A program made the position numbers and the translations under genes. This document shows, piece by piece, positions 8,708 to 17,373 of a DNA stretch of 64,000 bases (within the stretch, counting starts at the first letter, position 1; every line of letters begins with the position of its first letter). The DNA is from Nocardiopsis coralli. GTDB lineage: Bacteria; Actinomycetota; Actinomycetes; Streptosporangiales; Streptosporangiaceae. The DNA is taken from positions 62,001-126,000 of the forward strand of contig NZ_JADBGI010000009.1 in the NCBI RefSeq assembly GCF_014892575.1, given 5' to 3'. The notes under the pieces were generated by a model. That model made no database searches, was not told the origin of the DNA, and saw only the letters and a list, made by a program, of their open reading frames with translations.

Positions 8708-9655
8708 ATGGACGTGCGCCCGGCGGGGATCCACCACGTGACCGCCATCGCCAGCGACCCACAGGCCAACGCCGACTTCTACCTGAACGCGCTGGGCATG
8801 CGCATGGTCAAGCGCACCGTCAACTTCGACTCGCCCGACACCTACCACCTCTACTACGGCGACCGCGCGGGCAACCCCGGCACCATCATGACCTTCTTCC
8901 CCTGGCCCGGCGCGCCCAAGGGACGCCTCGGCGCGGGCCAGGCCACCACCACGACCTTCTCCGTGCCCGAGGGCTCCCTGGGCTGGTGGGCCGAGCACCT
9001 GGCCGCCCTCGACGTGCCCACCAGCCGGCCCGCCGAACGCGGCGAGGAGGACGTACTCACCCTGCGCGACCCCGACGGCCTGCTCATCGAACTGGCCGCC
9101 TCCACCGACCACCACGACACCGAACCCTGGGACGGCGCAGAGGTCCCCACCGAGCACGCCATCCGCGGCATCCGCTCGGTCACCATGACCGAACAGGACG
9201 TCGACGGCACCGTCGAGATGCTCCACGGGCAGCTGGGCTTCCGCCTGGAGAGCGAGGACCAGGGGCGCCTGCGCTTCCGCACCAACGCCGCAGAGGACGG
9301 CGTCGGCACCATCGTGGACGTGCTCGCCCGCCCCAGTGCCGAACGCGGCCTGGTCGCCGCCGGAACCGTCCACCACGTCGCCTACCGCGCACCCGACGGC
9401 CACGCCCAGGAGGCCTGGCGTCAGACGCTGGCCGAGGACGGCGTCGGCGTGACCGAGATCCGCGACCGCAGTTACTTCACCTCCATCTACTTCCGCGAAC
9501 CCGGGGGAGTGCTGCTGGAGATCGCCACCGACGGCCCCGGCTTCGACTACGACGAACCCCTGCTCGAACTGGGCCGCTCCCTCAAGCTGCCCCCGTGGCT
9601 GGAACCGCGCCACGAGCAGATCGCCGCGTCCCTGCCCGACCTGGAGGTGCGCTGA
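8708..9655 (+). CDS. ring-cleaving dioxygenase, VOC superfamily (MhqO-like)
   Basis: 315-residue double-VOC protein. The first module begins GIHHVTAIASDPQANADFYLNALGMRMVK (read in parts) and the second begins at about residue 155 (HAIRGIRSVTMTEQDV). Metal ligands expected for type-I extradiol enzymes are visible: the His of IHHVTA, the His of VHHVAYR and the Glu of GGVLLEIATDGPGF. This pattern is typical of MhqO/MhqA-type proteins, which in Bacillus protect against quinones. The gene overlaps the following hydrolase by one base (TGATG), and the same pair (mhqO-mhqD) occurs in the Bacillus MhqR regulon. GGAAACGGAGAC precedes the ATG. The preceding intergenic stretch is AT-rich (about 8647-8670), a likely promoter. 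Confidence 0.87.
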   Translation: MDVRPAGIHHVTAIASDPQANADFYLNALGMRMVKRTVNFDSPDTYHLYYGDRAGNPGTIMTFFPWPGAPKGRLGAGQATTTTFSVPEGSLGWWAEHLAALDVPTSRPAERGEEDVLTLRDPDGLLIELAASTDHHDTEPWDGAEVPTEHAIRGIRSVTMTEQDVDGTVEMLHGQLGFRLESEDQGRLRFRTNAAEDGVGTIVDVLARPSAERGLVAAGTVHHVAYRAPDGHAQEAWRQTLAEDGVGVTEIRDRSYFTSIYFREPGGVLLEIATDGPGFDYDEPLLELGRSLKLPPWLEPRHEQIAASLPDLEVR

Positions 9656-10284
9656 TGGCGGTCGACGACTACGTCCACGTGTGGGAGCCGGCCACCGAGC
9701 CGGGCGCGCCCACCGTCCTGCTGCTGCACGGCACCGGCGCCGACGAGCACGACCTGCTGCCCCTGGGGCGCGCGCTGGCCCCCGGGGCGGCGCTGCTGTC
9801 CCCGCGCGGTCGGGTCGACGAGAACGGGATGAACCGGTGGTTCCGCCGCCTGCGCGAGGGTGTCTTCGACGTCGACGACCTCATCGAGCGCACGGACCAC
9901 CTGGCCGCGTGGATCGAGGAGGCGATCGAGGCCTACGCGCTCTCGCCCGAGCGCCTGGTGGTCAGCGGGTTCTCCAACGGCGCCAACACCGGGGCCGCCC
10001 TGCTGCTGCTCCACCCCGGGGTGGTGTCGGGGGCCGCGCTGTTCGCCGCCGGTGCACCCCTGCAGGGGCGCGAGCCCGACCCCGTCGACCTGAGCGGGAC
10101 CAAGGTCTTCCTGGGCTCGGGTGTGGCCGATCCCATCACCACCATCGACCAGGCCAGACTGCTGGGCAGCCAGCTCGAGGAGCGGGGTGCGCAGGTGACC
10201 GAGCGCGAGCACCCGGGCGGGCACCAGTTGGCGCCCGACGTCCTGGCTCAGGCGCGTTCCTGGTTCTCCGAGTCCGGCTTCTGA
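9655..10284 (+). CDS. alpha/beta hydrolase, phospholipase/carboxylesterase family (MhqD-like)
   Basis: 209-residue serine hydrolase of the phospholipase/carboxylesterase family. LLLHGTGADEHDLLPLGRAL is the oxyanion region, VSGFSNGANTGAALLL carries the nucleophile Ser (G-F-S-N-G), GSGVADPI supplies the Asp and GGHQL the His. In the Bacillus counterpart (MhqD) this enzyme accompanies MhqO. The start ATG at 9655 shares one base with the stop of the dioxygenase gene, so the pair is translationally coupled. The role in quinone or aromatic detoxification is inferred from the pairing, not proved. Confidence 0.87.
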   Translation: MAVDDYVHVWEPATEPGAPTVLLLHGTGADEHDLLPLGRALAPGAALLSPRGRVDENGMNRWFRRLREGVFDVDDLIERTDHLAAWIEEAIEAYALSPERLVVSGFSNGANTGAALLLLHPGVVSGAALFAAGAPLQGREPDPVDLSGTKVFLGSGVADPITTIDQARLLGSQLEERGAQVTEREHPGGHQLAPDVLAQARSWFSESGF

Positions 10285-10299
10285 ACAGCTTCTGATCGG

Positions 10300-10330
10300 C
10301 GGCGGCGTCCCCTGACCCCGGGCGCCGCCG
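10300..10330 (+). terminator. hairpin terminator
   Basis: CGGCGGCG (10300-10307) pairs with CGCCGCCG (10323-10330), 16 bases after the hydrolase stop; GC-rich stem without a T run. Confidence 0.6.
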
Positions 10331-10474
10331 TCCCCCTTCGCCCCGGTTGGGATCTACACCGTAAGGGCGACATTTCTGTGTACTCTCCCCCAGACAGAAC
10401 ACACCCTCCCCCCGGGTGCCCCCACCAAGAAAGAACCCATGACCCGCTCACTCCCGTCCCGGGGACGGTGACGC

Positions 10475-11242
10475 ATGGAACCCGAGATCCTCGGCCTCCT
10501 GCTCGCCGTCGCCCTCGCCGCCGGCTGGATCGACGCCGTCGTCGGGGGAGGAGGGCTGCTCCTGCTGCCCGCGCTCCTCGTGGGAGCCCCCAACGCGCCC
10601 CTGGCCACCGTTCTGGGCACCAACAAACTCGCCTCGGTCTTCGGCACCACCTCGGCCGCCGTCGCCTACGCCCGCAGAGTCAGGGTCGACCCGCGCCTCG
10701 TGGTGCCCACCGCCCTGCTCGCCCTGGTCGGATCCGGCCTCGGTGCGGGCCTGGCCACCGCCCTGACCAGCGAGGTCCTGCAGCCCATCATCATGGTCGT
10801 GCTCGCCGGTGTGGCCCTGATGGTCTACTTCCGCCCCACGATGGGCGCCGCCACCGACCCCGGTCTGCGCACGCGCAACCGCCTGTTGGCCACCATCGCC
10901 CTGGCCGGCCTCGGCATCAGCTTCTACGACGGCCTCATCGGCCCCGGCACCGGCGTCTTCCTCATCATCGCCCTCACCGCCGTCCTGGGCCTGGACTTCC
11001 TGACCGCCTCGGCCTCGGCCAAGATCGTCAACGCCTGCACCAACCTCGGTGCCCTCGTCGTCTTCGCCGTCGGCGGCCACGTCGACTGGCTCCTGGGCCT
11101 GACCCTGGCCGTGTGCACCATCATCGGCGCCCAACTCGGCGCCCGCACCGCCCTCAAGCGCGGCAGCGGATTCGTGCGCGCCGTCCTGCTCGTGGTCGTG
11201 CTCGCCCTGCTCATGCGCATGGGCTGGGGCCTGTTCGCCTGA
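10475..11242 (+). CDS. TauE/SafE (TSUP) family sulfite/anion exporter
   Basis: 255-residue integral membrane protein with about eight hydrophobic spans in two related halves. The family signatures are AGWIDAVVGGGGLLLLPALL near the N terminus, GTNKLASVFGTT, and GISFYDGLIGPGTG plus SASAKIVNACTNLG in the second half. TSUP proteins export small organic or sulfur-containing anions such as sulfite or sulfoacetate; the exact substrate is open. The ATG is chosen at the first conserved residues. A TACTCT box lies about 90 bases upstream. Confidence 0.9.
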   Translation: MEPEILGLLLAVALAAGWIDAVVGGGGLLLLPALLVGAPNAPLATVLGTNKLASVFGTTSAAVAYARRVRVDPRLVVPTALLALVGSGLGAGLATALTSEVLQPIIMVVLAGVALMVYFRPTMGAATDPGLRTRNRLLATIALAGLGISFYDGLIGPGTGVFLIIALTAVLGLDFLTASASAKIVNACTNLGALVVFAVGGHVDWLLGLTLAVCTIIGAQLGARTALKRGSGFVRAVLLVVVLALLMRMGWGLFA

Positions 11243-11353
11243 TCCCCTTTCCAGGAAACAGAACGGAACCACGGCGGGCTCACACGTCCGAATCTCTCGA
11301 ACCCTCACCGGCGGGAGAGAACACAAACGCAACCGCCCTGTCGGCCCCCGGCC

Positions 11354-11983
11354 TCACCCCTGCTCGGCCCCGCCCCGGTGTGCGTACAGGACCCGCGTGA
11401 GCAACCCCAGCAGGGCGGGCATGTCCACCGCCTCGGGGTCGTGGAGCCACTGCAGTTGGAGGCCGTCCATCGCCGCGACGAGCAAGGCGGCGGTCTCCTC
11501 GGGCGTCGGCTGCGGCGCGGGGGCCTCCTCGTGCTCCGATTCCCGCACGGCCTCGGCCACACGTGTGCGCAGCTCTTCGTAGCGCGCGCGGAAGAAGGGG
11601 CCGGCCGGGTGGTCGTCGGTGACCGCCTCGGCGGTGAGCAGGGCGTGCAGGCGCACCACACCGGGGCGCTCGGTGTTGCGTTCGGCCAGGCCCGTGAGCC
11701 GGTCGATGTCGCGCAGGCCCCCGAAGTCGGCCGTGTCCACCGCGTCGCGGCGTGCGAGCACCGCCACCAGCAGCGCTTCCTTGTTCGGGAAGTGGTGCAG
11801 CAGCCCCTGCTGGCTCAGGCCCACCCGCTGTGCGACCGCCGCCAGCGAACTGTTGCGGAACCCGTGCTCGGCGAACTCCTCCAGCGCCGCGTCCTCGATC
11901 TGTCGGCGCCGGTCGGTGGCGGGCGGCCTGCCCCGGCCGCGGCGCGGACGTTCCGGGACAGGGGCAGGTGGGTTCTCGCTCAT
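11354..11983 (-). CDS. TetR-family regulator
   Basis: 209-residue TetR/AcrR-type repressor. The DNA-binding domain (about residues 20-70) contains ALEEFAEHGFRNSSLAAVAQRVGLSQQGLLHHF, read in parts, with the helix-turn-helix at SLAAVAQRVGLSQQGLLHHF. The C-terminal half is the variable ligand domain with a TetR_C-like end (ALLVAAMDGLQLQWL). The ATG at 11983 is preferred over an in-frame start at 12073: a TAACCT -10 box (11996 to 11991) ends exactly seven bases upstream, which predicts a leaderless mRNA. It is divergent from the GH3 beta-glucosidase, which it could help control, although the LacI regulator is the likelier one. Confidence 0.9.
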   Translation of the reverse strand: MSENPPAPVPERPRRGRGRPPATDRRRQIEDAALEEFAEHGFRNSSLAAVAQRVGLSQQGLLHHFPNKEALLVAVLARRDAVDTADFGGLRDIDRLTGLAERNTERPGVVRLHALLTAEAVTDDHPAGPFFRARYEELRTRVAEAVRESEHEEAPAPQPTPEETAALLVAAMDGLQLQWLHDPEAVDMPALLGLLTRVLYAHRGGAEQG

Positions 11984-11990
11984 CGGGCCA

Positions 11991-11996
11991 AGGTTA
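11991..11996 (-). promoter_or_regulatory. -10 box of leaderless tetR promoter
   Basis: TAACCT on the minus strand, seven bases before the ATG at 11983. The same spacing recurs at several genes in the window. Confidence 0.5.
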
Positions 11997-12081
11997 CGTG
12001 TCCCCCGCCGAGCACCGGCTGGGCGCCGGTCCACGGGGCCCTCGCAGGTATGGGGTGCGCAGGGGTGCTTCACAACCGGAA

Positions 12082-12095
12082 GTTAAGCGATTAAC
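12082..12095. promoter_or_regulatory. LacI-type operator upstream of GH3 gene
   Basis: GTTAAGCGATTAAC is a dyad with a central CG and one mismatched pair, as bound by LacI-family proteins. It lies about 76 bp upstream of the beta-glucosidase ATG. Two relatives with the pattern nTTA-n-n-CG-n-n-TAAn occur upstream of the sugar transporter at 15856-15887. The LacI gene lying between the two targets is the natural candidate to bind all three. Confidence 0.65.
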
Positions 12096-12170
12096 CTGAG
12101 GGCAACATTTTTCCGAGTGCTCAGTAGGTAAATTGCTGGGGCGCTCCGCCCACGCCGACCAGGGAGCGAC

Positions 12171-14657
12171 ATGAGCGCACCGAACGACCCCCGAACCGAC
12201 CGCGCGCAGCGCGTCGAGCAGGCCCTGAACGCCCTCGACCTGGAAGGCAAGGTCCGCCTGCTCTCCGGCGACTCCATGTGGGCCCTGCCCGCCGACCCCG
12301 CCATCGGCCTGGGACGGCTCGTGATGTCCGACGGCCCCGTGGGCGTGCGCGGCGAACACTGGAGCCCCGACGACCCCTCCGTCCAGCTGCCCAGCCCCAC
12401 CGCCATCGCCGCCACCTGGGACCGCGCCCTCGTCCGCCGCGTCGGACACCTGCTCGCCCAGGAAGCACACCGCAAGGGCGTCCACGTCCTGCTCGCACCC
12501 GCCGTCAACATGCACCGCTCACCCCTGGGCGGGCGCCACTTCGAGACCTTCTCCGAGGACCCCTACCTGACCGGCGAGATCGGCTCCGCCTACGTCCAGG
12601 GCGTCCAGGACGGCGGCGTGGGCACCACCGTCAAGCACTACGTCGCCAACGACTCCGAGACCGACCGCTTCACCGTCGACGTCCGCGCCGACGAGCGCAC
12701 CCTGCGCGAGATCTACCTCGCCCCCTTCGAACACATCGTGAACCGCGCCCGCCCCTGGGGCGTGATGTCCGCCTACAACCGGGTCAACGGCACCACGATG
12801 ACCGAACACACCGACCTCAACGCCGTCCTGCGCGAGGAATGGGGCTTCGACGGCTTCATCGTCTCGGACTGGACGGCCGCCCGCGACACCGTCGCCGACG
12901 CCCTGGCCGGGCTCGACGTGGCCATGCCCGGGCCCAACACCGTCTACGGACACCACCTGATCGACGCCGTACGCGACGGCCGTGTCCCCGAGGAGGCCGT
13001 GGACGCCCTCGCCCGCAGGGTCCTGCTGCTGGCCTCCCGCGTCGGCCTGCTCGAGGGCACCCCACCCGCCGTCCCCCACGCCGACCGCCCCGCTCCGCTC
13101 GACGGCCGGGCCGTGGCACGCGAGACCGCCTCGCGCTCCTTCGTCCTGCTGCGCAACAACGACCGCGCCCTGCCCATCGACACGGCGCGCACACGCAGGA
13201 TCGCCCTCATCGGCCTGGCCGCCTCCGAGGCCCGAACCAGCGGCGGAGGCAGCGCCAGCGTCTTCGCCGAGCGCACCGTCACCCCGCTCGAAGGACTGCG
13301 CGAGGCCCTGCCCGAGGACGTCGAACTCACCTACGCCGTGGGCGCCGACCCGCGCGCCGCCCTGCCGGCCGTGGCCACACCCCTGACCGCGACCTTCCAC
13401 TCGACCGACGGCCGGGTCCTGGGCACGGACCCCCTGTCCGACGGCACCGCGCGCTGGATCGGCGAACTGCCCGACGGTGTGACCATGGGCGAACTCGACC
13501 GCATCGAGGTGGAGGGGACCCTGGTCCCCGAGACCACCGGCGAGCACCTGGTCGGGGTGACCGGCGCCGGCACCTACACACTCACCGTCGACGGCCGCAC
13601 CGTCTTCGAGGGCGAGCTCGCGTTCGAGGGCGACGACCCGGCCGCGGCCATGTTCGACCCGCCCGCCACCACACACCCCGTCCACCTCACCGCGGGCGAG
13701 CCCGTCCGGCTGAGCGTGGTCCGCGAGGACGCCGCCAAGAACGTCGGCGGCGACTTCGCCTTCATCGGCTTCAACCTCACCCACCGCGAACCCATGCCCG
13801 ACGGCGACACCCTCATCGAGGAGGCCGTCGAGGCCGCACGGGGCGCCGACACCGCCGTCGTGCTGGTGGCCACCACCGCCGAGGTGGAGTCCGAGGGCTT
13901 CGACCGCGCCTCCCTCGCCCTGCCCGGGCGCCAGGACGAACTGGTGGCGCGCGTCGCCGAGGCCAACGGCAACACCGTGGCCGTGGTCAACGCCGGCTCC
14001 CCGGTGGAGATGCCCTGGCGCGGGGACGTGTCCTCGATCCTGCTGACCTGGTTCGGCGGGCAGGAACTCGGCGGTGCCCTGGCCGACGTCCTGCTCGGCC
14101 ACCATGACCCCTCCGGCCGCCTGCCCACCACCTGGCCCGCCCGCGAGGCCGACGTGCCCGTCCTGTCGGTGACCCCCGAGGACGGCGCCCTGGACTACGC
14201 CGAGGGTGTGCACGTGGGATACCGCGGTTGGGAACGCGCCGACGCGGAACCGGCCTTCGGGTTCGGGCACGGCCTGTCCTACACCCAGTGGCGCTACGAC
14301 TCCGCCGAGGCGTCCCCGGCCGAGCCCGGTGAGACCGATGCCGACGGTCTTCCCGTGCTGGCCACCGTGCGGGTGCGTGTGACCAACACCGGGGAGCGCT
14401 CCGGCCGCGAGGTCGTCCAGGTCTACCTGGCCCCGCACGAGCCCGGCGATCGCCCCGCCAGGACCCTGGCCGGCTTCGCCACGGTCACCGCCGCGGCGGG
14501 TGAGAGCGCCGAGGCCGTCGTCACGCTGCCGCGCGAGGCCGTGCGCACCTGGGCCGCCGACGCCGATGAGTGGGAGTACGTCCCCGGCGGCTACGACCTG
14601 CACGTGGGCCGTTCCCTGCACGACACCCGCCTGACCGAGCAGATCCGGGTCGCCTGA
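12171..14657 (+). CDS. bglX: GH3 beta-glucosidase with inserted PA14-like domain
   Basis: Glycoside hydrolase family 3 enzyme of 828 residues, removing terminal beta-glucosyl or related residues by a retaining mechanism. The nucleophile is D233 in GFIVSDWTA. HFETFSEDPYLTGE, GTTVKHYVANDSE and MSAYNRVNG are GH3 blocks. A PA14-type beta-sandwich is inserted at about residues 400-530 between the two lobes of the second domain. A fibronectin-III-like domain closes the protein (about 710-820). No signal peptide is seen, so it should act in the cytoplasm on imported oligosaccharides. It fits with the transporter at 15945. GGGAG lies seven bases before the ATG. Control by the adjacent LacI protein is inferred from operator similarity. 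The symbol marks the family only. Confidence 0.93.
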   Translation: MSAPNDPRTDRAQRVEQALNALDLEGKVRLLSGDSMWALPADPAIGLGRLVMSDGPVGVRGEHWSPDDPSVQLPSPTAIAATWDRALVRRVGHLLAQEAHRKGVHVLLAPAVNMHRSPLGGRHFETFSEDPYLTGEIGSAYVQGVQDGGVGTTVKHYVANDSETDRFTVDVRADERTLREIYLAPFEHIVNRARPWGVMSAYNRVNGTTMTEHTDLNAVLREEWGFDGFIVSDWTAARDTVADALAGLDVAMPGPNTVYGHHLIDAVRDGRVPEEAVDALARRVLLLASRVGLLEGTPPAVPHADRPAPLDGRAVARETASRSFVLLRNNDRALPIDTARTRRIALIGLAASEARTSGGGSASVFAERTVTPLEGLREALPEDVELTYAVGADPRAALPAVATPLTATFHSTDGRVLGTDPLSDGTARWIGELPDGVTMGELDRIEVEGTLVPETTGEHLVGVTGAGTYTLTVDGRTVFEGELAFEGDDPAAAMFDPPATTHPVHLTAGEPVRLSVVREDAAKNVGGDFAFIGFNLTHREPMPDGDTLIEEAVEAARGADTAVVLVATTAEVESEGFDRASLALPGRQDELVARVAEANGNTVAVVNAGSPVEMPWRGDVSSILLTWFGGQELGGALADVLLGHHDPSGRLPTTWPAREADVPVLSVTPEDGALDYAEGVHVGYRGWERADAEPAFGFGHGLSYTQWRYDSAEASPAEPGETDADGLPVLATVRVRVTNTGERSGREVVQVYLAPHEPGDRPARTLAGFATVTAAAGESAEAVVTLPREAVRTWAADADEWEYVPGGYDLHVGRSLHDTRLTEQIRVA

Positions 14658-14680
14658 ACCCGACGGTCCTCCCGAGGGCC

Positions 14681-14731
14681 ACTGCGGGGGGCCGGCGCGT
14701 ACCGAACACGGGTGCGGGCCGGCCCCGCAGT
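14681..14731. terminator. bidirectional hairpin terminator
   Basis: ACTGCGGGGGGCCGGC (14681-14696) pairs with GCCGGCCCCGCAGT (14718-14731), with a two-base bulge, between the convergent GH3 and LacI genes. Confidence 0.75.
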
Positions 14732-14737
14732 CCTGTC

Positions 14738-15748
14738 TCAGGTCTGGCGCCGCACCAGCACCGGAGACCAGGGCGACAGGTGCACCTGGGTGTCCTCCTG
14801 GACCGCGCCCACGATGCTGCGTGCCACCTCGTCGTGGCCCTGGCACTCCATGCGCACGGTCGTCAGCTCCGGGCGCAGCATCCGGCAGACCATCGTGTCG
14901 TCGGCGCCCACCAGTGCCACACGTTCGGGTACACGGACCCCGGCGTCCAGCAGCGCCCCCAGCAGCAGCCCGCTGAACTCGTCGTTGTAGCCGAACACGG
15001 CGTCGGGCAGGCCGTCCTCCAGCCACCCGGCCACCACGTCGGCGGCCGAGTCGGGGGTCCAGTCCATCTCCGCCGGTCGCACGGCCGCGCCCTGGTCCTC
15101 GGCCACCTCCTTCAGGCCGGTGAGCCGCTCGTTCCCCATCCGGGCGAGCAGTTGCGTCCGCGGCACGAGGGCCGCGATGTCCTGGTACCCGCGCTCCACC
15201 AGGTGCCGGCCGGCGGTGTGCCCCAGACCGCGGTGGTCCATGTTGAGCGTGGACACACCCGTGCCCGCGCTCTCTTCGGGGGCCACACCCACGGCGAACA
15301 CGTGGATGCCGGCCTTGCGCAGGACGTCGGTGCCGGCCTCGGTGAGCCGGTCGCGGGGGGCGATGACCGCAGCGGGGCGCATCCCGGCCCAGCTGCGCGC
15401 CGCCTTGACCCCGCGGTGGCGCTCGGCCCCGTACTGCACGAGCGTGTACCCCAGCCCGCGCACGCTCTGGGTGAGCCCGTGCACGAAGTCCGCGGCCAGG
15501 GGGCCCTGCACGATGTCGGCCTGTACGTGCAGGAGCAGGTCGGTGGTTCCCTTGCGCAGCGAACGCGCGCTCGCGTGCGGCACGTAACCGAGCTCGTCGG
15601 CGACGCTGCGCACGCGGGTCCTGGTCGCCTCGGGGATGCGGCGCCCCGCAGGGGCGTCGTTGAGGACGTAGGACACGGTCGCCGTCGAGACCCCCACCTT
15701 GCGGGCGATGTCGGTCAGGGTGGCGGGCCGTGGGCGGATCGAAGTCAT
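14738..15748 (-). CDS. LacI-family transcriptional repressor
   Basis: 336-residue LacI/GalR regulator. The N-terminal helix-turn-helix is TLTDIARKVGVSTATVSYVL, followed by the hinge helix (IPEATRTRVRSVADELGYVP) and a periplasmic-binding-protein-like sugar domain. It sits convergent to the GH3 gene and divergent from the GPH-type transporter. Matching operator-like dyads occur upstream of both. Its own start codon lies inside the palindrome ATAGCGCTAT (15747-15756), which could be an autoregulatory site. The inducer is probably a beta-linked disaccharide or oligosaccharide; this is inference. Confidence 0.93.
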   Translation of the reverse strand: MTSIRPRPATLTDIARKVGVSTATVSYVLNDAPAGRRIPEATRTRVRSVADELGYVPHASARSLRKGTTDLLLHVQADIVQGPLAADFVHGLTQSVRGLGYTLVQYGAERHRGVKAARSWAGMRPAAVIAPRDRLTEAGTDVLRKAGIHVFAVGVAPEESAGTGVSTLNMDHRGLGHTAGRHLVERGYQDIAALVPRTQLLARMGNERLTGLKEVAEDQGAAVRPAEMDWTPDSAADVVAGWLEDGLPDAVFGYNDEFSGLLLGALLDAGVRVPERVALVGADDTMVCRMLRPELTTVRMECQGHDEVARSIVGAVQEDTQVHLSPWSPVLVRRQT

Positions 15749-15855
15749 AGCGCTATCTTGCCCTGTCGGTTCGGGCCGCCGGTACCGGCAGGAGATGCGC
15801 GGCAGCCGGGGGAGGGGTGCGTGTGTGAACCGGGTGTGAACAGGTCATTGACTCG

Positions 15856-15887
15856 GTTAAACGTGTAACTTAGATTAATCGAATAAC
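15856..15887. promoter_or_regulatory. pair of LacI-type operators upstream of sugar transporter
   Basis: GTTAAACGTGTAAC (15856-15869) and ATTAATCGAATAAC (15874-15887) are imperfect dyads, each with a central CG. Their centres are 18 bp apart. They resemble the site at 12082. A repressor bound here would cover the promoter of the transporter gene starting at 15945. Confidence 0.65.
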
Positions 15888-15944
15888 CGGCGCCGGTACA
15901 GCTGCTCTCCACCCCCATGACCCCTGATAGCAGGGAGCTGTCAC

Positions 15945-17261
15945 ATGTCCGAACACACACCCCCCGACTCGGACGCGGCCGCCCGCCCCGACGGAACCGC
16001 CCTCGGTGCCCCGCCCACCGGACGGCGCGGACTGGTCCGGCTCGTTCCCCTCCTCGGCGCCGGCAACCTCGCCGTCTACGCCTTCTACATCGGGATCTCG
16101 GGTGTCCTGCTGCCCCTGCACATCCAGGGACTGCACCCCGGCGACGAAGAGGCCGCGGTGGCCAACCTCGGGATCGTCACCGGTGTCGCAGCGGTCTTCG
16201 GCACCCTCTTCAACCCGATCGGCGGCGCCCTCTCCGACCGCACCCGCACCCGCTGGGGCAGGCGCAACCCGTGGATGGTCGGCGGTGCCCTGGCCGCCCT
16301 CCTGGCCGCCGTCGTGCTGGGGCTGGCCGACTCCGTGCTCATGGTCCTGCTCGGCTGGTGCCTGGCCCAGGCCACGATGAACCTCTGCCACGCCGCCCTG
16401 ACCGGGATCCTGCCCGACCGGGTGCCCGACCACAGGCGCGGGACCGTGGCCTCGGTCATGGGCATGGCGCTCTCCGTGGCCGGCGTGCTCGGCACCGGGC
16501 TCGCCGCACTGTTCACCGAACGCATCGAACTCGGCTACATCGCGCTCGGCGGGGTCGCCGTGGCCGCCGTCGTCCTGCTCTGCGCCTTCACCCACGACCC
16601 CCGTGGCGACGAGCTGCCCCCGCCCCCGCCCCCGCCCGCCGAGCGCGTGGCACCCCTGGTCGCCCTGGGCCGGTTCCTGTCCGCGCTGACCCACCGCAAC
16701 TTCGCCCTGGTCCTGATCGGGCGGGCCCTGCTCTTCCTCGGCTACTTCCTGATCATCGGCTACCAGCTCTACATCTTCGACTACTACATCGAGCTGCCCG
16801 ACAGCATCTCCCCGGCCGCCGCGGTCCCCATCGTCACCGCGCTCGGCGCCGTGGGAACCGTCGTGACCGCCGCGATCGGAGGGCCCCTCTCCGACCGCCT
16901 CGACCGGCGCAAACTCTTCACCCTCGTCTCCGGGGTGGCCTCGGCGCTCGCGATGCTCATCCCGTACTACGCGCCGACCTGGACCGGCATGATCGTCTTC
17001 GGGCTGGCCCTCGGCGGCGCCTTCGGCTGCTTCCTGGCCGTGGACACCGCCCTGGCCACACTCGTGCTGCCCAACCACGAGAACTACGCCCGCGACATGG
17101 GGTTGCTCAACATCGCGGCCGCCGGCCCGCAGATCATGGCCCCCTTCATCGCCTCGATGATCATCCTGCACGTGGGCGGGTACAGCTCCCTGTTCCTGGT
17201 CGGCGCCGGTGTCGGACTCCTCGGCGCCCTGTCCATCGCCTTCGTCAAAGGTGTGCGCTGA
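15945..17261 (+). CDS. GPH-family sugar:cation symporter (MFS)
   Basis: 438-residue transporter with 12 predicted spans, of the glycoside-pentoside-hexuronide type. FNPIGGALSDRTRTRWGRRNPWMVGG (read in parts) is the MFS loop 2-3 signature with the D-R-T-R-T-R-W-G-R-R-N-P-W pattern typical of sugar symporters. The loop between the sixth and seventh spans contains a proline-rich stretch PPPPPPPAERV. GPLSDRLDRRKLF repeats the signature in the second half. Genomic context (GH3 glucosidase, LacI, shared operators) predicts import of a beta-glucoside or xylo-oligosaccharide. GGGAG precedes the ATG at about nine bases. Confidence 0.9.
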   Translation: MSEHTPPDSDAAARPDGTALGAPPTGRRGLVRLVPLLGAGNLAVYAFYIGISGVLLPLHIQGLHPGDEEAAVANLGIVTGVAAVFGTLFNPIGGALSDRTRTRWGRRNPWMVGGALAALLAAVVLGLADSVLMVLLGWCLAQATMNLCHAALTGILPDRVPDHRRGTVASVMGMALSVAGVLGTGLAALFTERIELGYIALGGVAVAAVVLLCAFTHDPRGDELPPPPPPPAERVAPLVALGRFLSALTHRNFALVLIGRALLFLGYFLIIGYQLYIFDYYIELPDSISPAAAVPIVTALGAVGTVVTAAIGGPLSDRLDRRKLFTLVSGVASALAMLIPYYAPTWTGMIVFGLALGGAFGCFLAVDTALATLVLPNHENYARDMGLLNIAAAGPQIMAPFIASMIILHVGGYSSLFLVGAGVGLLGALSIAFVKGVR

Positions 17262-17373
17262 ACACACTCCTGGGTTGGCCCACCCCTCCCACCGGGCACA
17301 ACATTCGCGTACGACACCACAGGAGGGCCCCGCTCACCCCCGACACGGGACCCACAGACCGGGAAGGCCACCC

